A DNA stretch of 64,000 nt, taken from contig SVEB01000090.1 in NCBI GenBank assembly GCA_015057635.1, positions 17,272-81,271 on the forward strand, given 5' to 3'. The position numbers were made by a program, and so were the translations under genes. How positions within the stretch are numbered: the first letter of the stretch is position 1; the number at the start of each line of letters is the position of its first letter. Of the stretch, positions 26,933 through 36,377 are shown one piece after another. Source of the DNA: Lachnospiraceae bacterium (lineage in GTDB: Bacteria > Bacillota > Clostridia > Lachnospirales > Lachnospiraceae). The notes under the pieces are model-generated. The model did no database searches, was not told the origin of the DNA, and was given only the letters and a program-made list of their open reading frames with translations.

Positions 26933-28003
26933 ATGGAACCTCCAATTAGTGTAATCGTCAGTATGTATAATATTGAAAAGTATATAGAGGAATGCATTAT
27001 TTCTTTAGTAAAACAGACTTTAGAGGGAATAGAGATTATTCTTGTAGATGATGGATCTAAGGATCACACATTGCAGATAGCACAAAGGTATGAGAAGGAA
27101 TATCCAAATATCCGTGTAATAACAAAAAAGAATGGTGGTCTGTCTAGTGCGAGGAATGCAGGTTTAGATATCGCACGAGGTCAATACGTGGCTTTTGTTG
27201 ATGGAGATGATTATGTCCTAAGTAATATGTATGAATTAATGTATGCATCTGCGGTGAAATACAACTCCGATATGGTCATGATCGGTCATATGCGTTTGCT
27301 TGAGGATGGGACAAGAACAATAGATAGGGAGATGACACATCAGAAGATATTCACACAGACGCAGGTGATACGAAAGAAGGATAACATAATAGAGGATGTA
27401 TTAGGGCAGATGATCGGAATGCCACCGGAAGCGGAGCTTGATGTAGAGCTTAATATGTGTGTGTGGAGAAATATTTATCGTAGGAAGATACTTGATGAGA
27501 ATAGTATTCGCTTTTTATCTGAAAGGCAATACATATCAGAGGATATTATGTTTCATTTGGAGGTTCTACCGTTATTAGACTGTATCTCTACAGTTTGTGA
27601 GGCTACCTATGTATATCGTTTTAACCAAAACTCGTTAACAAAGACATATCGTCCGGAACGTTTTCAAAAGGAGTGTTTTTTATATAATGCGGTATATAAA
27701 CGGATGGAAGAATTAGGATTAGAGGATGGCTTTCAACAAAGATTTGACCGAACTTTTATTGGAAGAGTACGAAATTGCATACTTAGTGAGATATATACAA
27801 AGCAGCAGATGTCCCTTCATCAGAGAAAAGAAAATATCAAGCAAATATTAAATAATGAGATTGTAAGAAAAGTAATAAAAGAATATCCAATTCAGCGAAT
27901 GAATCTAAAGCTAAAGGTATTTACGATTATGATGAAGAAAAGACAAATAAATGCATTAGTTCTTTTAGGGTATCTATATCAGAGAAGATTTTCAAGAAAG
28001 TAA
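26933..28003 (+). CDS. Family 2 glycosyltransferase
   Basis: The 356-residue protein has ISVIVSMYNIEKYIEECI, LVDDGSKDHT (~residue 39), GGLSSARNAGLDIARG and VDGDDYV (~residue 92). The C-terminal ~100 residues are basic and helical. It is a GT2 enzyme of unknown donor, on the same strand and closely spaced with the GT11 gene upstream, with an aaaggtgg ribosome site. Confidence 0.88.
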   Translation: MEPPISVIVSMYNIEKYIEECIISLVKQTLEGIEIILVDDGSKDHTLQIAQRYEKEYPNIRVITKKNGGLSSARNAGLDIARGQYVAFVDGDDYVLSNMYELMYASAVKYNSDMVMIGHMRLLEDGTRTIDREMTHQKIFTQTQVIRKKDNIIEDVLGQMIGMPPEAELDVELNMCVWRNIYRRKILDENSIRFLSERQYISEDIMFHLEVLPLLDCISTVCEATYVYRFNQNSLTKTYRPERFQKECFLYNAVYKRMEELGLEDGFQQRFDRTFIGRVRNCILSEIYTKQQMSLHQRKENIKQILNNEIVRKVIKEYPIQRMNLKLKVFTIMMKKRQINALVLLGYLYQRRFSRK

Positions 28004-28028
28004 GCAATCTTACTATGCAGGTGAAAAA

Positions 28029-29024
28029 ATGGACAAAGAGAATGGATGTTTTGAACAACAGGTATTTGCGGTAAAACACAAAGACAGGGATGTTCTCCTA
28101 AAAAGTTCATCAGGGGGAGCTTTCACAGCATTATCAGATGCTATATTGGATCAGAAAGGCGTAGTGATTGGTTCAAGATATAATTACGAGAGTCAACAGA
28201 TGGAATTTAGCATCTGCCATACGAAAGAGGAACGAAATCAATTAAGAGGTTCCAAGTATATTCAAAGTAATATGCGAGGGGCTTTTTCTTTAGTTGATCA
28301 ATTAAAAACGGAAGGGAAGGCAAATCTTCCGATTCTATTTGTAGGGACACCTTGCCAGGGAGCGGCATTAAGAAATTATCTGTTTTACAAAAAAATTGAC
28401 ATGCCCAGTCTGTATGTATGCGATATTATCTGTCATGGTGTAGCGAGCTATCGATTTTGGAAAGAGCATATTGAATTGATGCAAAGAAAGCATAAAGGCA
28501 AAGTTACCTATGTAAGTTTTAAAGATAAGAGGAATGGCTGGATATATCCATCTACAATCGTTCAGATCAATGGAAAGGAATATTCCATCTCAAGTTTTGC
28601 TCAGTTATTTATATCAAATAATATATTAAGACCCTCTTGCTATCATTGCCAATATGCCAGTATGGAGCGAATATCGGACATTACCATCGGAGATTACTGG
28701 GGAATAGAGAAGGTTCATAAGGAGTTTTTTGATCCTCTTGGAGTGTCTCTGATGTTGGTTAATACATCAAAAGGAAGAGACGTTTTTGACAAAGCAAAAA
28801 AAGATTTTGATTATATACAAACTTCGCGTAAGGAATGTTTGCAACCGAACCTAATAGGCCCGACTCTAAAGCCCGATGAGAGAGAACAATTCTGGGGCGA
28901 ATATAGAGAAAAAGGAATATGGAGTATATGCAAGAAATATACGGATGTGACGGTTAGGTATAAAGTGAAAAGAAAAATTAAGAATGTTGTTTATAAATTC
29001 AGAAAGGAAAAGTATGAAGGATAA
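28029..29024 (+). CDS. F420-hydrogenase/dehydrogenase beta-subunit C-terminal domain protein, lacking its ferredoxin domain
   Basis: The 331-residue protein matches the part of Coenzyme F420 hydrogenase/dehydrogenase beta-subunit family proteins that normally follows an N-terminal two-cluster ferredoxin: LLKSSSGGAFTALSDAIL near residue 24, GTPCQGAALRNYL (~107), CDIICHGVAS (~125) and CYHCQYASMERISDITIGDYWG (~203). Members in polysaccharide loci are often called polysaccharide-modifying oxidoreductases; activity is unproven. No ferredoxin is encoded in frame upstream. A stand-alone ferredoxin of the expected type is at 31694. The gene has its own start and overlaps the next start by 11 bp. Confidence 0.85.
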   Translation: MDKENGCFEQQVFAVKHKDRDVLLKSSSGGAFTALSDAILDQKGVVIGSRYNYESQQMEFSICHTKEERNQLRGSKYIQSNMRGAFSLVDQLKTEGKANLPILFVGTPCQGAALRNYLFYKKIDMPSLYVCDIICHGVASYRFWKEHIELMQRKHKGKVTYVSFKDKRNGWIYPSTIVQINGKEYSISSFAQLFISNNILRPSCYHCQYASMERISDITIGDYWGIEKVHKEFFDPLGVSLMLVNTSKGRDVFDKAKKDFDYIQTSRKECLQPNLIGPTLKPDEREQFWGEYREKGIWSICKKYTDVTVRYKVKRKIKNVVYKFRKEKYEG

Positions 29025-30105
29025 CTATTATGATTATATCGACATTGCAAAAGGAATTGTGATTATACTGGTTGTTATGATGCATTCGTGTGGGTTTGGC
29101 ATTTTTAAATCCTATCTTCCATCAGCTTCAATGGCATTATTTTTTGTGATAGCAGGTTTTTTGCAGGCAGCATCAAATGATAGAAAAGGGAGAGAGAAGG
29201 CGAATACGTTTAGTTTAATAAAGAAAAGAAGCATCCGATTACTGCAACCATACTGCTTTTATAGTATCGTTTTCTTTATGATTTATATGGGAAAAGATAT
29301 TCTTAGTCATACTCTTTCTAAAAAAAAAGTAGCGGTAGAAGTTTTTGGTATCATTTATGCGAGGGATTCCCTATATCCATTAAATAGTGAGAAAGAATTA
29401 CGTTTGTTAACTATTATGAATAATACGATGTGGTTCTTAATTGCAATGATTACAGTTAGTGCGTTTGTTATGCTGTTAGATAGTTGGTATCGGAAATCGA
29501 AATGGTCAGCTTCACGAAAGAATGGTCTATTGTTGGCAGGAGGAGGCGTAGGAGTCTTGTTGACTTGGGCAATGACATATCTGTCGATTCTATTGCCTTG
29601 GAGCATGGATTTGGTATTCGTATGTGGAATTTTTATGGGAGCTGGAATCGTGATATATCGGACAAATTTCATGGAAAAGTTAATAAAGAGAATAGAACTT
29701 ATTATTATAAATCTGATCATTTACATAGTTTGCTGCTCCTTTAATCATAATACGAATTTATCAATGAGGCAGTTTGGGGGAAATAATAATTTACTACACA
29801 TTATATTGTACCTGGTAGTTGGAATTACCGGATCCATAGTGTGGCTTTCCTTTGCTTATTATCTTCAGGGGAAGAAAGTAAGCTTGATTTTTCGAAAGAC
29901 TGGTCGAATTACGGTCTTAATTTTGTGCACTCATATTATGGTGATTTATGTAACAGATGCAGTCATAAACAGACTGCATTTTAATATGAGTAATATGGTG
30001 ATATATTGGATTGTGCAACTTATTCGATTGGCATTAGTAATAGGTATATACATTGGTGCCGGGGAAATTTTAAAGAGAAATAAAATGACTTCGAAACTAT
30101 TATAA
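29014..30105 (+). CDS. Membrane-bound acyltransferase (acyltransferase 3 family)
   Basis: The 363-residue protein has about 10 hydrophobic helices and the family's N-terminal block YIDIAKGIVIILVVMMHS with the conserved His at the end of helix 1, then FFVIAGFLQA and a basic loop with KKRSIRLLQPY. These OafA/NolX-type proteins O-acylate surface sugars. The start at 29014 (MKDNYYDY) follows aaaggaaa and overlaps the end of the preceding gene. Confidence 0.87.
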   Translation: MKDNYYDYIDIAKGIVIILVVMMHSCGFGIFKSYLPSASMALFFVIAGFLQAASNDRKGREKANTFSLIKKRSIRLLQPYCFYSIVFFMIYMGKDILSHTLSKKKVAVEVFGIIYARDSLYPLNSEKELRLLTIMNNTMWFLIAMITVSAFVMLLDSWYRKSKWSASRKNGLLLAGGGVGVLLTWAMTYLSILLPWSMDLVFVCGIFMGAGIVIYRTNFMEKLIKRIELIIINLIIYIVCCSFNHNTNLSMRQFGGNNNLLHIILYLVVGITGSIVWLSFAYYLQGKKVSLIFRKTGRITVLILCTHIMVIYVTDAVINRLHFNMSNMVIYWIVQLIRLALVIGIYIGAGEILKRNKMTSKLL

Positions 30106-30138
30106 TATTATTTGAGAAACGGATAAGGATGGAATGCG

Positions 30139-31671
30139 ATGAATAGGACGAAAAAGTTTATGCTAAATACAATTGCATCAGCATTGTATCAAGTGATTGT
30201 AATGCTGGTGGGAATTATAACACCCAGAATCATGCTCGTAGTATATGGATCAGAAGTGAATGGTCTTGTTTCCTCGATCACACAGTTTGTTTCATATTTT
30301 ACAATAGTAGAAGCGGGGCTTTCTAGTGCGGCGGTGTATTCATTATATAAACCAATCGCGGATAATGATACAGGCGCTATCAGCAGGATTGTTACTGCCA
30401 CTAGGAACTTTTACTATAAATCCGGTGCGGTATTTTCAGGACTTCTTGGTCTTCTGGCTGCTTTATATCCTGTATTTGTTAAGACACAGGTATTATCTCC
30501 AGGGTTAGTAGCAATACTAGTGCTGGTATTGGGAGCCAACTCTGTAATTGATTTTTTCTTATTAGCAAAATATCGTGCAATTTTATCAGCAGATCAAAGA
30601 TCCTATGTCATTTCCATTGGTTCTATGATTAGTACGCTTATAAACTTTGCAATTGTTGTAATTCTATCTAATAAGAGCGTAAATATTGTTTTTCTGAAGA
30701 CGGTAGCAATTACAGCAGTTATATTCCGATCATTATATCTATTTTATTATTGTCGTAAGCATTATGGATATCTTAATTTTAAAGTAAAGCCAGATAATGC
30801 TGCATTATCCAAGCGGTGGAGTGCTTTCTATCTACAGTTGTTACAGGTTGTTCAACGCGGGGCGCCAACGGTGCTAATAACATTCTTTTCAACTTTACAG
30901 AATGTCAGTATATATTCCATTTTCAATATGGTTATTACGGGAGTATCTAGTCTGCTTGATATTTTTATGAGTGGTTTATCTGCATCATTCGGAGATATTA
31001 TTGTACAGAATGACTTACCTAAATTGCAGAAGACATACCGGGATTTTGAGTTTACATATTATGGGCTTATTACGATTGTTTACGGAGTTACTCTTGTTTT
31101 AATTATGCCATTTATAAGAATTTATACCAAAGGGATCGTGGATGCTAATTATAATCAGCCAATGATCGGAATTCTATTTGTTGTATATGCATATTTATAT
31201 AACGTAAAGACGCCACAGGGAATGCTGACCATATCGGCAGGATTATTTAAAGAGACTCGAATGCAATGTACTATTCAGGCGTTATTAGTCATTATAATTG
31301 GAGTTGTATTAGCTCCTACATTTGGACTAGCAGGAGTTCTTGTTGCACTCATTGTGTCAAATACATATCGTGATATTGATTTAATGTGCTTTATACCGAA
31401 ACATGTGACAAAGTTACCTATAAGAGAGACGGCTTTTCGAATTCTAAGATCCATTATTACACTTCTACTTATTATTTTACCAGCGAGATTTGTTTTTATT
31501 AAGCAAATGACAGGGTATGTAGAGTGGGTTTTGCACGGCGTAGGAATAGTGATATATGCGACTCTCGTTTGGTTGGTTATTTCTTATTTGTTTGAAAGAG
31601 AACAATTAATTTCAGTAAAAAATAGAATGTTTGCTATGCTACATATTAAGCAGAAACGTTTTGTAGCCTAA
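30139..31671 (+). CDS. Wzx-type polysaccharide flippase (second copy, divergent)
   Basis: The 510-residue protein has about 14 hydrophobic segments. N-terminal FMLNTIASALYQVIVMLVG, then GLVSSITQFVSYFTIVEAGLSSAAVYSLYKP, is the pattern of MOP-superfamily Wzx proteins. It is not closely similar to the flippase at 10.2 kb. It would export the oligosaccharide made by the 15.9-31.9 kb block. It is followed 22 bp later by the small ferredoxin gene. Confidence 0.9.
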   Translation: MNRTKKFMLNTIASALYQVIVMLVGIITPRIMLVVYGSEVNGLVSSITQFVSYFTIVEAGLSSAAVYSLYKPIADNDTGAISRIVTATRNFYYKSGAVFSGLLGLLAALYPVFVKTQVLSPGLVAILVLVLGANSVIDFFLLAKYRAILSADQRSYVISIGSMISTLINFAIVVILSNKSVNIVFLKTVAITAVIFRSLYLFYYCRKHYGYLNFKVKPDNAALSKRWSAFYLQLLQVVQRGAPTVLITFFSTLQNVSIYSIFNMVITGVSSLLDIFMSGLSASFGDIIVQNDLPKLQKTYRDFEFTYYGLITIVYGVTLVLIMPFIRIYTKGIVDANYNQPMIGILFVVYAYLYNVKTPQGMLTISAGLFKETRMQCTIQALLVIIIGVVLAPTFGLAGVLVALIVSNTYRDIDLMCFIPKHVTKLPIRETAFRILRSIITLLLIILPARFVFIKQMTGYVEWVLHGVGIVIYATLVWLVISYLFEREQLISVKNRMFAMLHIKQKRFVA

Positions 31672-31693
31672 GCAGATTAAGGGGAAGAAAGAG

Positions 31694-31885
31694 ATGAGAA
31701 CAAGCAAACTGCCTGTACTTTTTGAGAAGAATGAAGAATGCTGTGGCTGCGGATTATGCGCAGCCCTTTGTTTAAAGGAAGCAATTAAAATCATACTGGA
31801 TGAGGAGGGCTTTTATTATCCGGTTATAGATTCTACAAAATGCATTGGTTGTGAGAGGTGTCTAAGTGTATGTCCACAAAAGTAG
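31694..31885 (+). CDS. Small two-[4Fe-4S] ferredoxin-like protein
   Basis: The 63-residue protein has two cysteine clusters: CCGCGLCAALC (~residues 16-26) and CIGCERCLSVCP (~51-62). Between them lies DEEGFYYPVIDSTKC, the linker typical of the N-terminal domain of F420-hydrogenase-beta-like proteins rather than of free bacterial ferredoxins. The second motif of cluster I lacks the usual proline (LCLKEAI). It ends right after the last cluster. Either it is the separated electron-transfer half of the protein at 28029 or a truncated relic of a second such gene. A gggga site precedes the ATG. Confidence 0.75.
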   Translation: MRTSKLPVLFEKNEECCGCGLCAALCLKEAIKIILDEEGFYYPVIDSTKCIGCERCLSVCPQK

Positions 31886-32029
31886 ACTAAAGTTATGTGG
31901 AAGATTAAAAAAGAATAAAAGAACGTATTAAGTTGAAATAGCATATATTAATATAGGAAATGTACTATTTTGTAGATTTTTAATGGTATGTTTTGGTAAA
32001 AAAACAGTGGGTAATTATGGAGGGATAGA

Positions 32030-33895
32030 ATGGGGGATTCACTCGATAATGGAGATTTACTGAATGGTATATTAAGTGGTTTAAAAGCTATTGATAATGC
32101 TATGAATACGATTAGGGAATCAGTTGAAGTTAAAATAGAAACAGAAAAGAATTTTGAAAATGAATTTGCACAAAAAGTAGATGAAAAAATCACAGAATAT
32201 ATGACCCAAAATCAGGTTTTAGAGCAGATCACTTCTACAAAAGAAATCCTAAATGAACTGGATACTCAGATAGTAAGTTTAGGTAGTAAATATCCAGTTT
32301 TAACGAATGAGTATATCAATGGAGTTTTAGTTGTGGCTGACAGTTCGCAAGAGTATGGAAACCCAAGAAGATATGGAGCTGTTGGAGATGGAAGCACAGA
32401 TGATACAGATAGTTTTAAAAATATGTTTGCAGTAGGATATAAACATATCTATATTCCTGAGGGTAAGTTCCTTGTCAATGCAAGAATCAATATTTCTATT
32501 GATGGACTTACAATAGAAGGAGAAAGCAGGGAAAAATCAATTATCCTTGTAGGTCCTAAGGTAGAGATGTATTTTGCACCTTTTTATTTGAATGGTGATA
32601 ATTTAACGATAAGAAATCTCACATTTGATGGAAACAAAGAAAATGTTCCAGGAGATATTTATCATCAGATGCGATGCTTGTTTTTACATTACTGCAATAA
32701 TGTAAGTATAAGAGATGTAAATTTTATAAATAGTAACGGAGCAGGTATTATGTACCGAGGAGGCAGCAACATCTATATTGGGGGCTGCTATTTTTATGAT
32801 ATAGATACGGGAATAAATAACAGCTCTAACTATGCGACTGACTTTGTTGTCGTAGAAGAATGTGTTTTTGATGGTCATACTTATTCGGAACCATTTGTAT
32901 TAGAGTACGGAAAGCATGTAAGAATTACAAATTGTAAAATGCTAAATAAGCCAAAAGCAAATGCAATCTGGATTGGTGGAGTAGATGACGTCATTATTCA
33001 AAATTGTTATATAGAAAACGTATCAAACGGAATTATGATATCTAAAAAGACCATCAATGGTGTTGATTATTATGCCGACCATGTCTTAATAGAAAACAAT
33101 ATTATGACCTCATGTTATCAAGGAATCGTTGTGAATAGTGGAAAGAATATTAAATGTATCAATAATACATTTCAATATTGTTTTACACAGATTATTTATG
33201 CAGTAAATGTGGAATTTGAGAGTAATAAATTTTTAATGAATGCTTCTTGTAACAAAGGGATTTTATTAGGCGGAACATCTAAGAGCCCAGTTGGGATCGT
33301 CACGGTAAGAAGGTGTGAGAGTGATTATCAAATAGAAGGAGCATCTAACAATAGTTTGTTAGTTATTCAAAATCAGAACAGCGTAGAACGTATTGTTTTT
33401 GAAGAAAATACATGTATGAATGGTTATCCTTATTATGCAGCGAATACTAAGGGAGCAGAAATAGTGAGCCGAAATAATAGAGATGCGGAAGGCAAAATTT
33501 TATTTCGGGATATACCAGGGATAAAGAACGAGAATGTGATTCCAAATGTAGTGGGATTACAAAAACCGGTATATGGATATTATAGAGTTGGGGATATTGT
33601 ATTATTTGATAAACCAACACAGTATATCGGGATGATAAATCTGACAGAGGGATATGCATATTGGGAGAATTGGAGAACTGGTTTATCCGTATGGCCTTCT
33701 ATGACGGTTAAGTTATCGAACGGTATAGTAATTACTGCAAAATCCAGTGGGACAATTTCAAGTGGTTCTACAGAACCCACGATTACATCGACTAATACAG
33801 CATCTAATTTATATGTTGATAACAATGAGATTAAGTGGATGTATTATGCAGATAGAGGCTGTGATTTTAAAAATTTTGGAGAGATTAAGGGTTAA
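32030..33895 (+). CDS. Right-handed beta-helix protein with N-terminal coiled coil
   Basis: The 621-residue protein has a helical, heptad-like N terminus (~10-90), then RYGAVGDGSTDDTDSF (~116), the entry motif of the pectate-lyase-3/tailspike superfamily, and about ten parallel beta-helix coils rich in N-x-x-I repeats (e.g. GLTIEGES, NLTIRNLTFDG, NNVSIRDVNFINS) to ~residue 470. The C-terminal ~130 residues form a separate domain. There is no signal peptide. Such proteins bind or cleave glycans in phage tails and polysaccharide loci. The substrate is unknown. Confidence 0.82.
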   Translation: MGDSLDNGDLLNGILSGLKAIDNAMNTIRESVEVKIETEKNFENEFAQKVDEKITEYMTQNQVLEQITSTKEILNELDTQIVSLGSKYPVLTNEYINGVLVVADSSQEYGNPRRYGAVGDGSTDDTDSFKNMFAVGYKHIYIPEGKFLVNARINISIDGLTIEGESREKSIILVGPKVEMYFAPFYLNGDNLTIRNLTFDGNKENVPGDIYHQMRCLFLHYCNNVSIRDVNFINSNGAGIMYRGGSNIYIGGCYFYDIDTGINNSSNYATDFVVVEECVFDGHTYSEPFVLEYGKHVRITNCKMLNKPKANAIWIGGVDDVIIQNCYIENVSNGIMISKKTINGVDYYADHVLIENNIMTSCYQGIVVNSGKNIKCINNTFQYCFTQIIYAVNVEFESNKFLMNASCNKGILLGGTSKSPVGIVTVRRCESDYQIEGASNNSLLVIQNQNSVERIVFEENTCMNGYPYYAANTKGAEIVSRNNRDAEGKILFRDIPGIKNENVIPNVVGLQKPVYGYYRVGDIVLFDKPTQYIGMINLTEGYAYWENWRTGLSVWPSMTVKLSNGIVITAKSSGTISSGSTEPTITSTNTASNLYVDNNEIKWMYYADRGCDFKNFGEIKG

Positions 33896-33899
33896 ATGG

Positions 33900-33925
33900 A
33901 GCAGGTCCTAATATTAGGGCCTGCT
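33900..33925. terminator. Hairpin between converging genes
   Basis: agcaggtcctaa-ta-ttagggcctgct is a 12-bp near-perfect stem between the beta-helix gene and the minus-strand SGNH-like gene. T runs are weak. Confidence 0.55.
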
Positions 33926-35030
33926 ATTCTGATAAGATGTTTAGGACATCATCAAAGTACCCAAGCATCTGCATTCTTTCATAAATAATATTAGCTATTT
34001 CGATATACCCATAAGAATTGAAATATCGATCATCCGCAAGCAGGCTTGGTGGAATGCTGCCAATTTTAATATATTCTAAATCTTCTTCGGTAGGTTCCAT
34101 GTTACAGTCACTTAATCCATTCTCACATAGGATTTCTCTTAAGTTAATATATCTGTCTCCAAATGCGTTCTGCATTGCTTCTTCGAGTTCTTTTCGACTT
34201 TCTTTGGTTCCAGTAGTTAATCCAAGTACAATGTATTTTTTCTGTTGTGTATGTACATTAATAATTGCATTAATTTGATTGATCAGATCTTTTGTATCAT
34301 CAAATCCGCCATGCTGTCCAATGTAAATAACAGGAATGTAATCATTGTATAGTCCTTCACTTGCGATAGATAATTTACTTCCATCTGTGATTATAGTTTC
34401 TTCACCTAGTAAAGTGCGTGTGAAGAAATACTGATACTCACCGTCATAATTATTTTCTTGTTTAATATTTAAAGTACCTTTGATTCCATTAATAGTGACC
34501 GGATTTATTCCTGTATTCCCCTGTCTTAAAGGAGCAATTTCATAATTGTTATACTCTTTAAATTTAATTTCGACAGGGGTATTGGTTGCCGGAATAGTAA
34601 CTCCATCTATTAGAAAGTCAATACTTCCAGCTCTTGCAGAAATGGTCAGGCTAGATTCACCGCTAATGCCCATGTTTAATACAGGTATATCATAGATATC
34701 TTGGCAGATAAGTTCTCGTAATATGGAAGGATAGCTAACGCCATTACCTCCGACTCCGGCAGTCATATTATCCCCCCAGCATACGATTCCAGGAAGGCAA
34801 TTTTTTATCTGTTGGTCTTTATATTCTTTTAATTCTGCTTCCTCTTTTTTCTTTTTTTCATCTGATTGCTGGCTTACTTTGCGTTCTTCTTCCCTTTTTA
34901 TAACGCATTCTTTTACATATTCATTCTTTTCGTGTTCTTCTTTCATTTGGCTAAGACGTGCGCTTACAACATGCGTGCATGCTCCAGCAAGCATAATACA
35001 TACTAAAAAAATAATCATGATTCTTTTCAT
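33924..35030 (-). CDS. SGNH-hydrolase-like protein with lost catalytic residues
   Basis: The 368-residue protein has an N-terminal hydrophobic segment (~4-24; signal anchor or lipoprotein-like ACTH end), a highly charged helical stretch (~30-75) and an SGNH-like domain. It is a clear paralogue of the gene at 35251 over its whole length (shared GVSYP, SARAGS, PLRQ, GINPVTI and GLYN segments). The nucleophile block reads CWGDNMT, with Asn in place of Ser, and the C-terminal block reads DDRYFNSYGY, with Tyr in place of the catalytic His. It is therefore predicted to be inactive as a hydrolase. The start at 35030 follows aaggag. Confidence 0.83.
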   Translation of the reverse strand: MKRIMIIFLVCIMLAGACTHVVSARLSQMKEEHEKNEYVKECVIKREEERKVSQQSDEKKKKEEAELKEYKDQQIKNCLPGIVCWGDNMTAGVGGNGVSYPSILRELICQDIYDIPVLNMGISGESSLTISARAGSIDFLIDGVTIPATNTPVEIKFKEYNNYEIAPLRQGNTGINPVTINGIKGTLNIKQENNYDGEYQYFFTRTLLGEETIITDGSKLSIASEGLYNDYIPVIYIGQHGGFDDTKDLINQINAIINVHTQQKKYIVLGLTTGTKESRKELEEAMQNAFGDRYINLREILCENGLSDCNMEPTEEDLEYIKIGSIPPSLLADDRYFNSYGYIEIANIIYERMQMLGYFDDVLNILSE

Positions 35031-35183
35031 AAGTATTCTCCTTTTGATTAATATGTAAGATAATGGAATTATATAAGAAAAAATTTGGACAGTCAATTAT
35101 TTACATAGATTGAGACATAATAATTTTAAAATATGACTTGTTATAATATAAAACGATAGAAATTTAGAAGTATATACATATAT

Positions 35184-35211
35184 TGACATTGCACCGGAAA
35201 AATATATAATC
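35184..35211 (+). promoter_or_regulatory. Strong promoter of the SGNH gene
   Basis: TTGACA (35184-35189), a 16-bp spacer and TATAAT (35206-35211), about 40 nt ahead of the GTG start. Confidence 0.8.
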
Positions 35212-35250
35212 ACTATATAAATGTAAAATATAGGAAAAGAGGAGATAAGG

Positions 35251-36321
35251 GTGAAAAAGTTAAAGGTATGTGTTTTTTTTGTTATAGTAGCGGTTGCGTG
35301 TATAGGGAGTGTAAAGTATAGGATTGAAAGTTTGGAAGCGCAGGAGAAGGAAGTAGAAATTATAAGAGAAAATACGGAGAGAGTTCAGGCTGAGCGAGAG
35401 GCTAAGAAGAGGGAGGAGGAAGATAAGAAAAGTAAAATCGAATTATTACTTCCTGGTTTTATATGCTGGGGAGATAGTCTGACAGTTGGTGTTGGAGGGG
35501 AAGGGGTAACGTATCCAATTATTCTACAAAGATTAATTAAAGAAAACGTATATGATATACCAGTAAAAAATATGGGGGTAAGCAATGAAAACGCAGTTAC
35601 CGTTTCAGCAAGAGCGGGAAGTCTTGCTTTTTCAATATACGGATTGACAATACCCTCAGAACGTACTCCAGTAAGGATAAGGTTTAAGTCAATCAATGGC
35701 CATGCACTAATGCCTTTACGCCAGGAAAAGACAGGAATAAATCCGGTTACAATAGAAGGAATAGAAGGAACATTAACAATCAGTCAGGATAGTTCTTATT
35801 CGGATGAGTACCAGTATTATTTTACGCGTTCCACGGCAGGAGAGGAAACTCAGATTTTAGATGATATGGAATTACATATTGCGAGTGCAGGACTATATAA
35901 TAAGTATATACCTATTATCGCTATAGGCGAGAACGGAGGATATGTCGATTATAATGATTTAATTACACAAATTCATGCTATTGCAGAGCAGCATGATACA
36001 AATGGAAAGTATATTGTGTTAGGTATTACGATAGGAACAGATGATACAAACACAGTATTAGAAGATACTATGCGGTCGGAGTTTGGACAAAAATACATTA
36101 ATCTAAGGAAGTATTTATGTGAATCCGGTCTCGAAGACTGTGGAATCACACCTACAGAAGAAGATGAAGATAATATATTAATAGGAAGAGTTCCTGCCAG
36201 TCTCCGGAGTGATGATATTCATTTGAATTCATATGGTTATACAGCAGTTGCACAAGGTATTTATGAGCGAATGGAGCGGCTAGGATATTTTGAAGAAATT
36301 TTTAGTATATTGGCGGAATAG
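35251..36321 (+). CDS. SGNH/GDSL hydrolase, membrane-anchored
   Basis: The 356-residue protein has an N-terminal membrane segment (~5-20), a charged coiled-coil linker (~28-70) and an SGNH domain with an intact nucleophile block CWGDSLTVGVGG (~residues 74-85) and C-terminal DDIHLNSYGY (Asp/His). An NMGVSNE-type block II is present. It probably acts outside the cell on acylated glycan or wall polymer (inference from anchor and context). It starts with GTG after gaggaga. Its divergent neighbour is a paralogue that has lost Ser and His. Confidence 0.85.
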   Translation: MKKLKVCVFFVIVAVACIGSVKYRIESLEAQEKEVEIIRENTERVQAEREAKKREEEDKKSKIELLLPGFICWGDSLTVGVGGEGVTYPIILQRLIKENVYDIPVKNMGVSNENAVTVSARAGSLAFSIYGLTIPSERTPVRIRFKSINGHALMPLRQEKTGINPVTIEGIEGTLTISQDSSYSDEYQYYFTRSTAGEETQILDDMELHIASAGLYNKYIPIIAIGENGGYVDYNDLITQIHAIAEQHDTNGKYIVLGITIGTDDTNTVLEDTMRSEFGQKYINLRKYLCESGLEDCGITPTEEDEDNILIGRVPASLRSDDIHLNSYGYTAVAQGIYERMERLGYFEEIFSILAE

Positions 36322-36377
36322 GCGGTAATGATGGAATGTAAAGAATAATAAAAAATCGTAAGGAGCTAAATTATCAA

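Noticed and set aside
28984..29013. Upstream start of the acyltransferase 3 gene
   Set aside because: The added 10 residues lie inside the preceding gene and lack a ribosome site; the ATG at 29014 has one and matches the family's N terminus.
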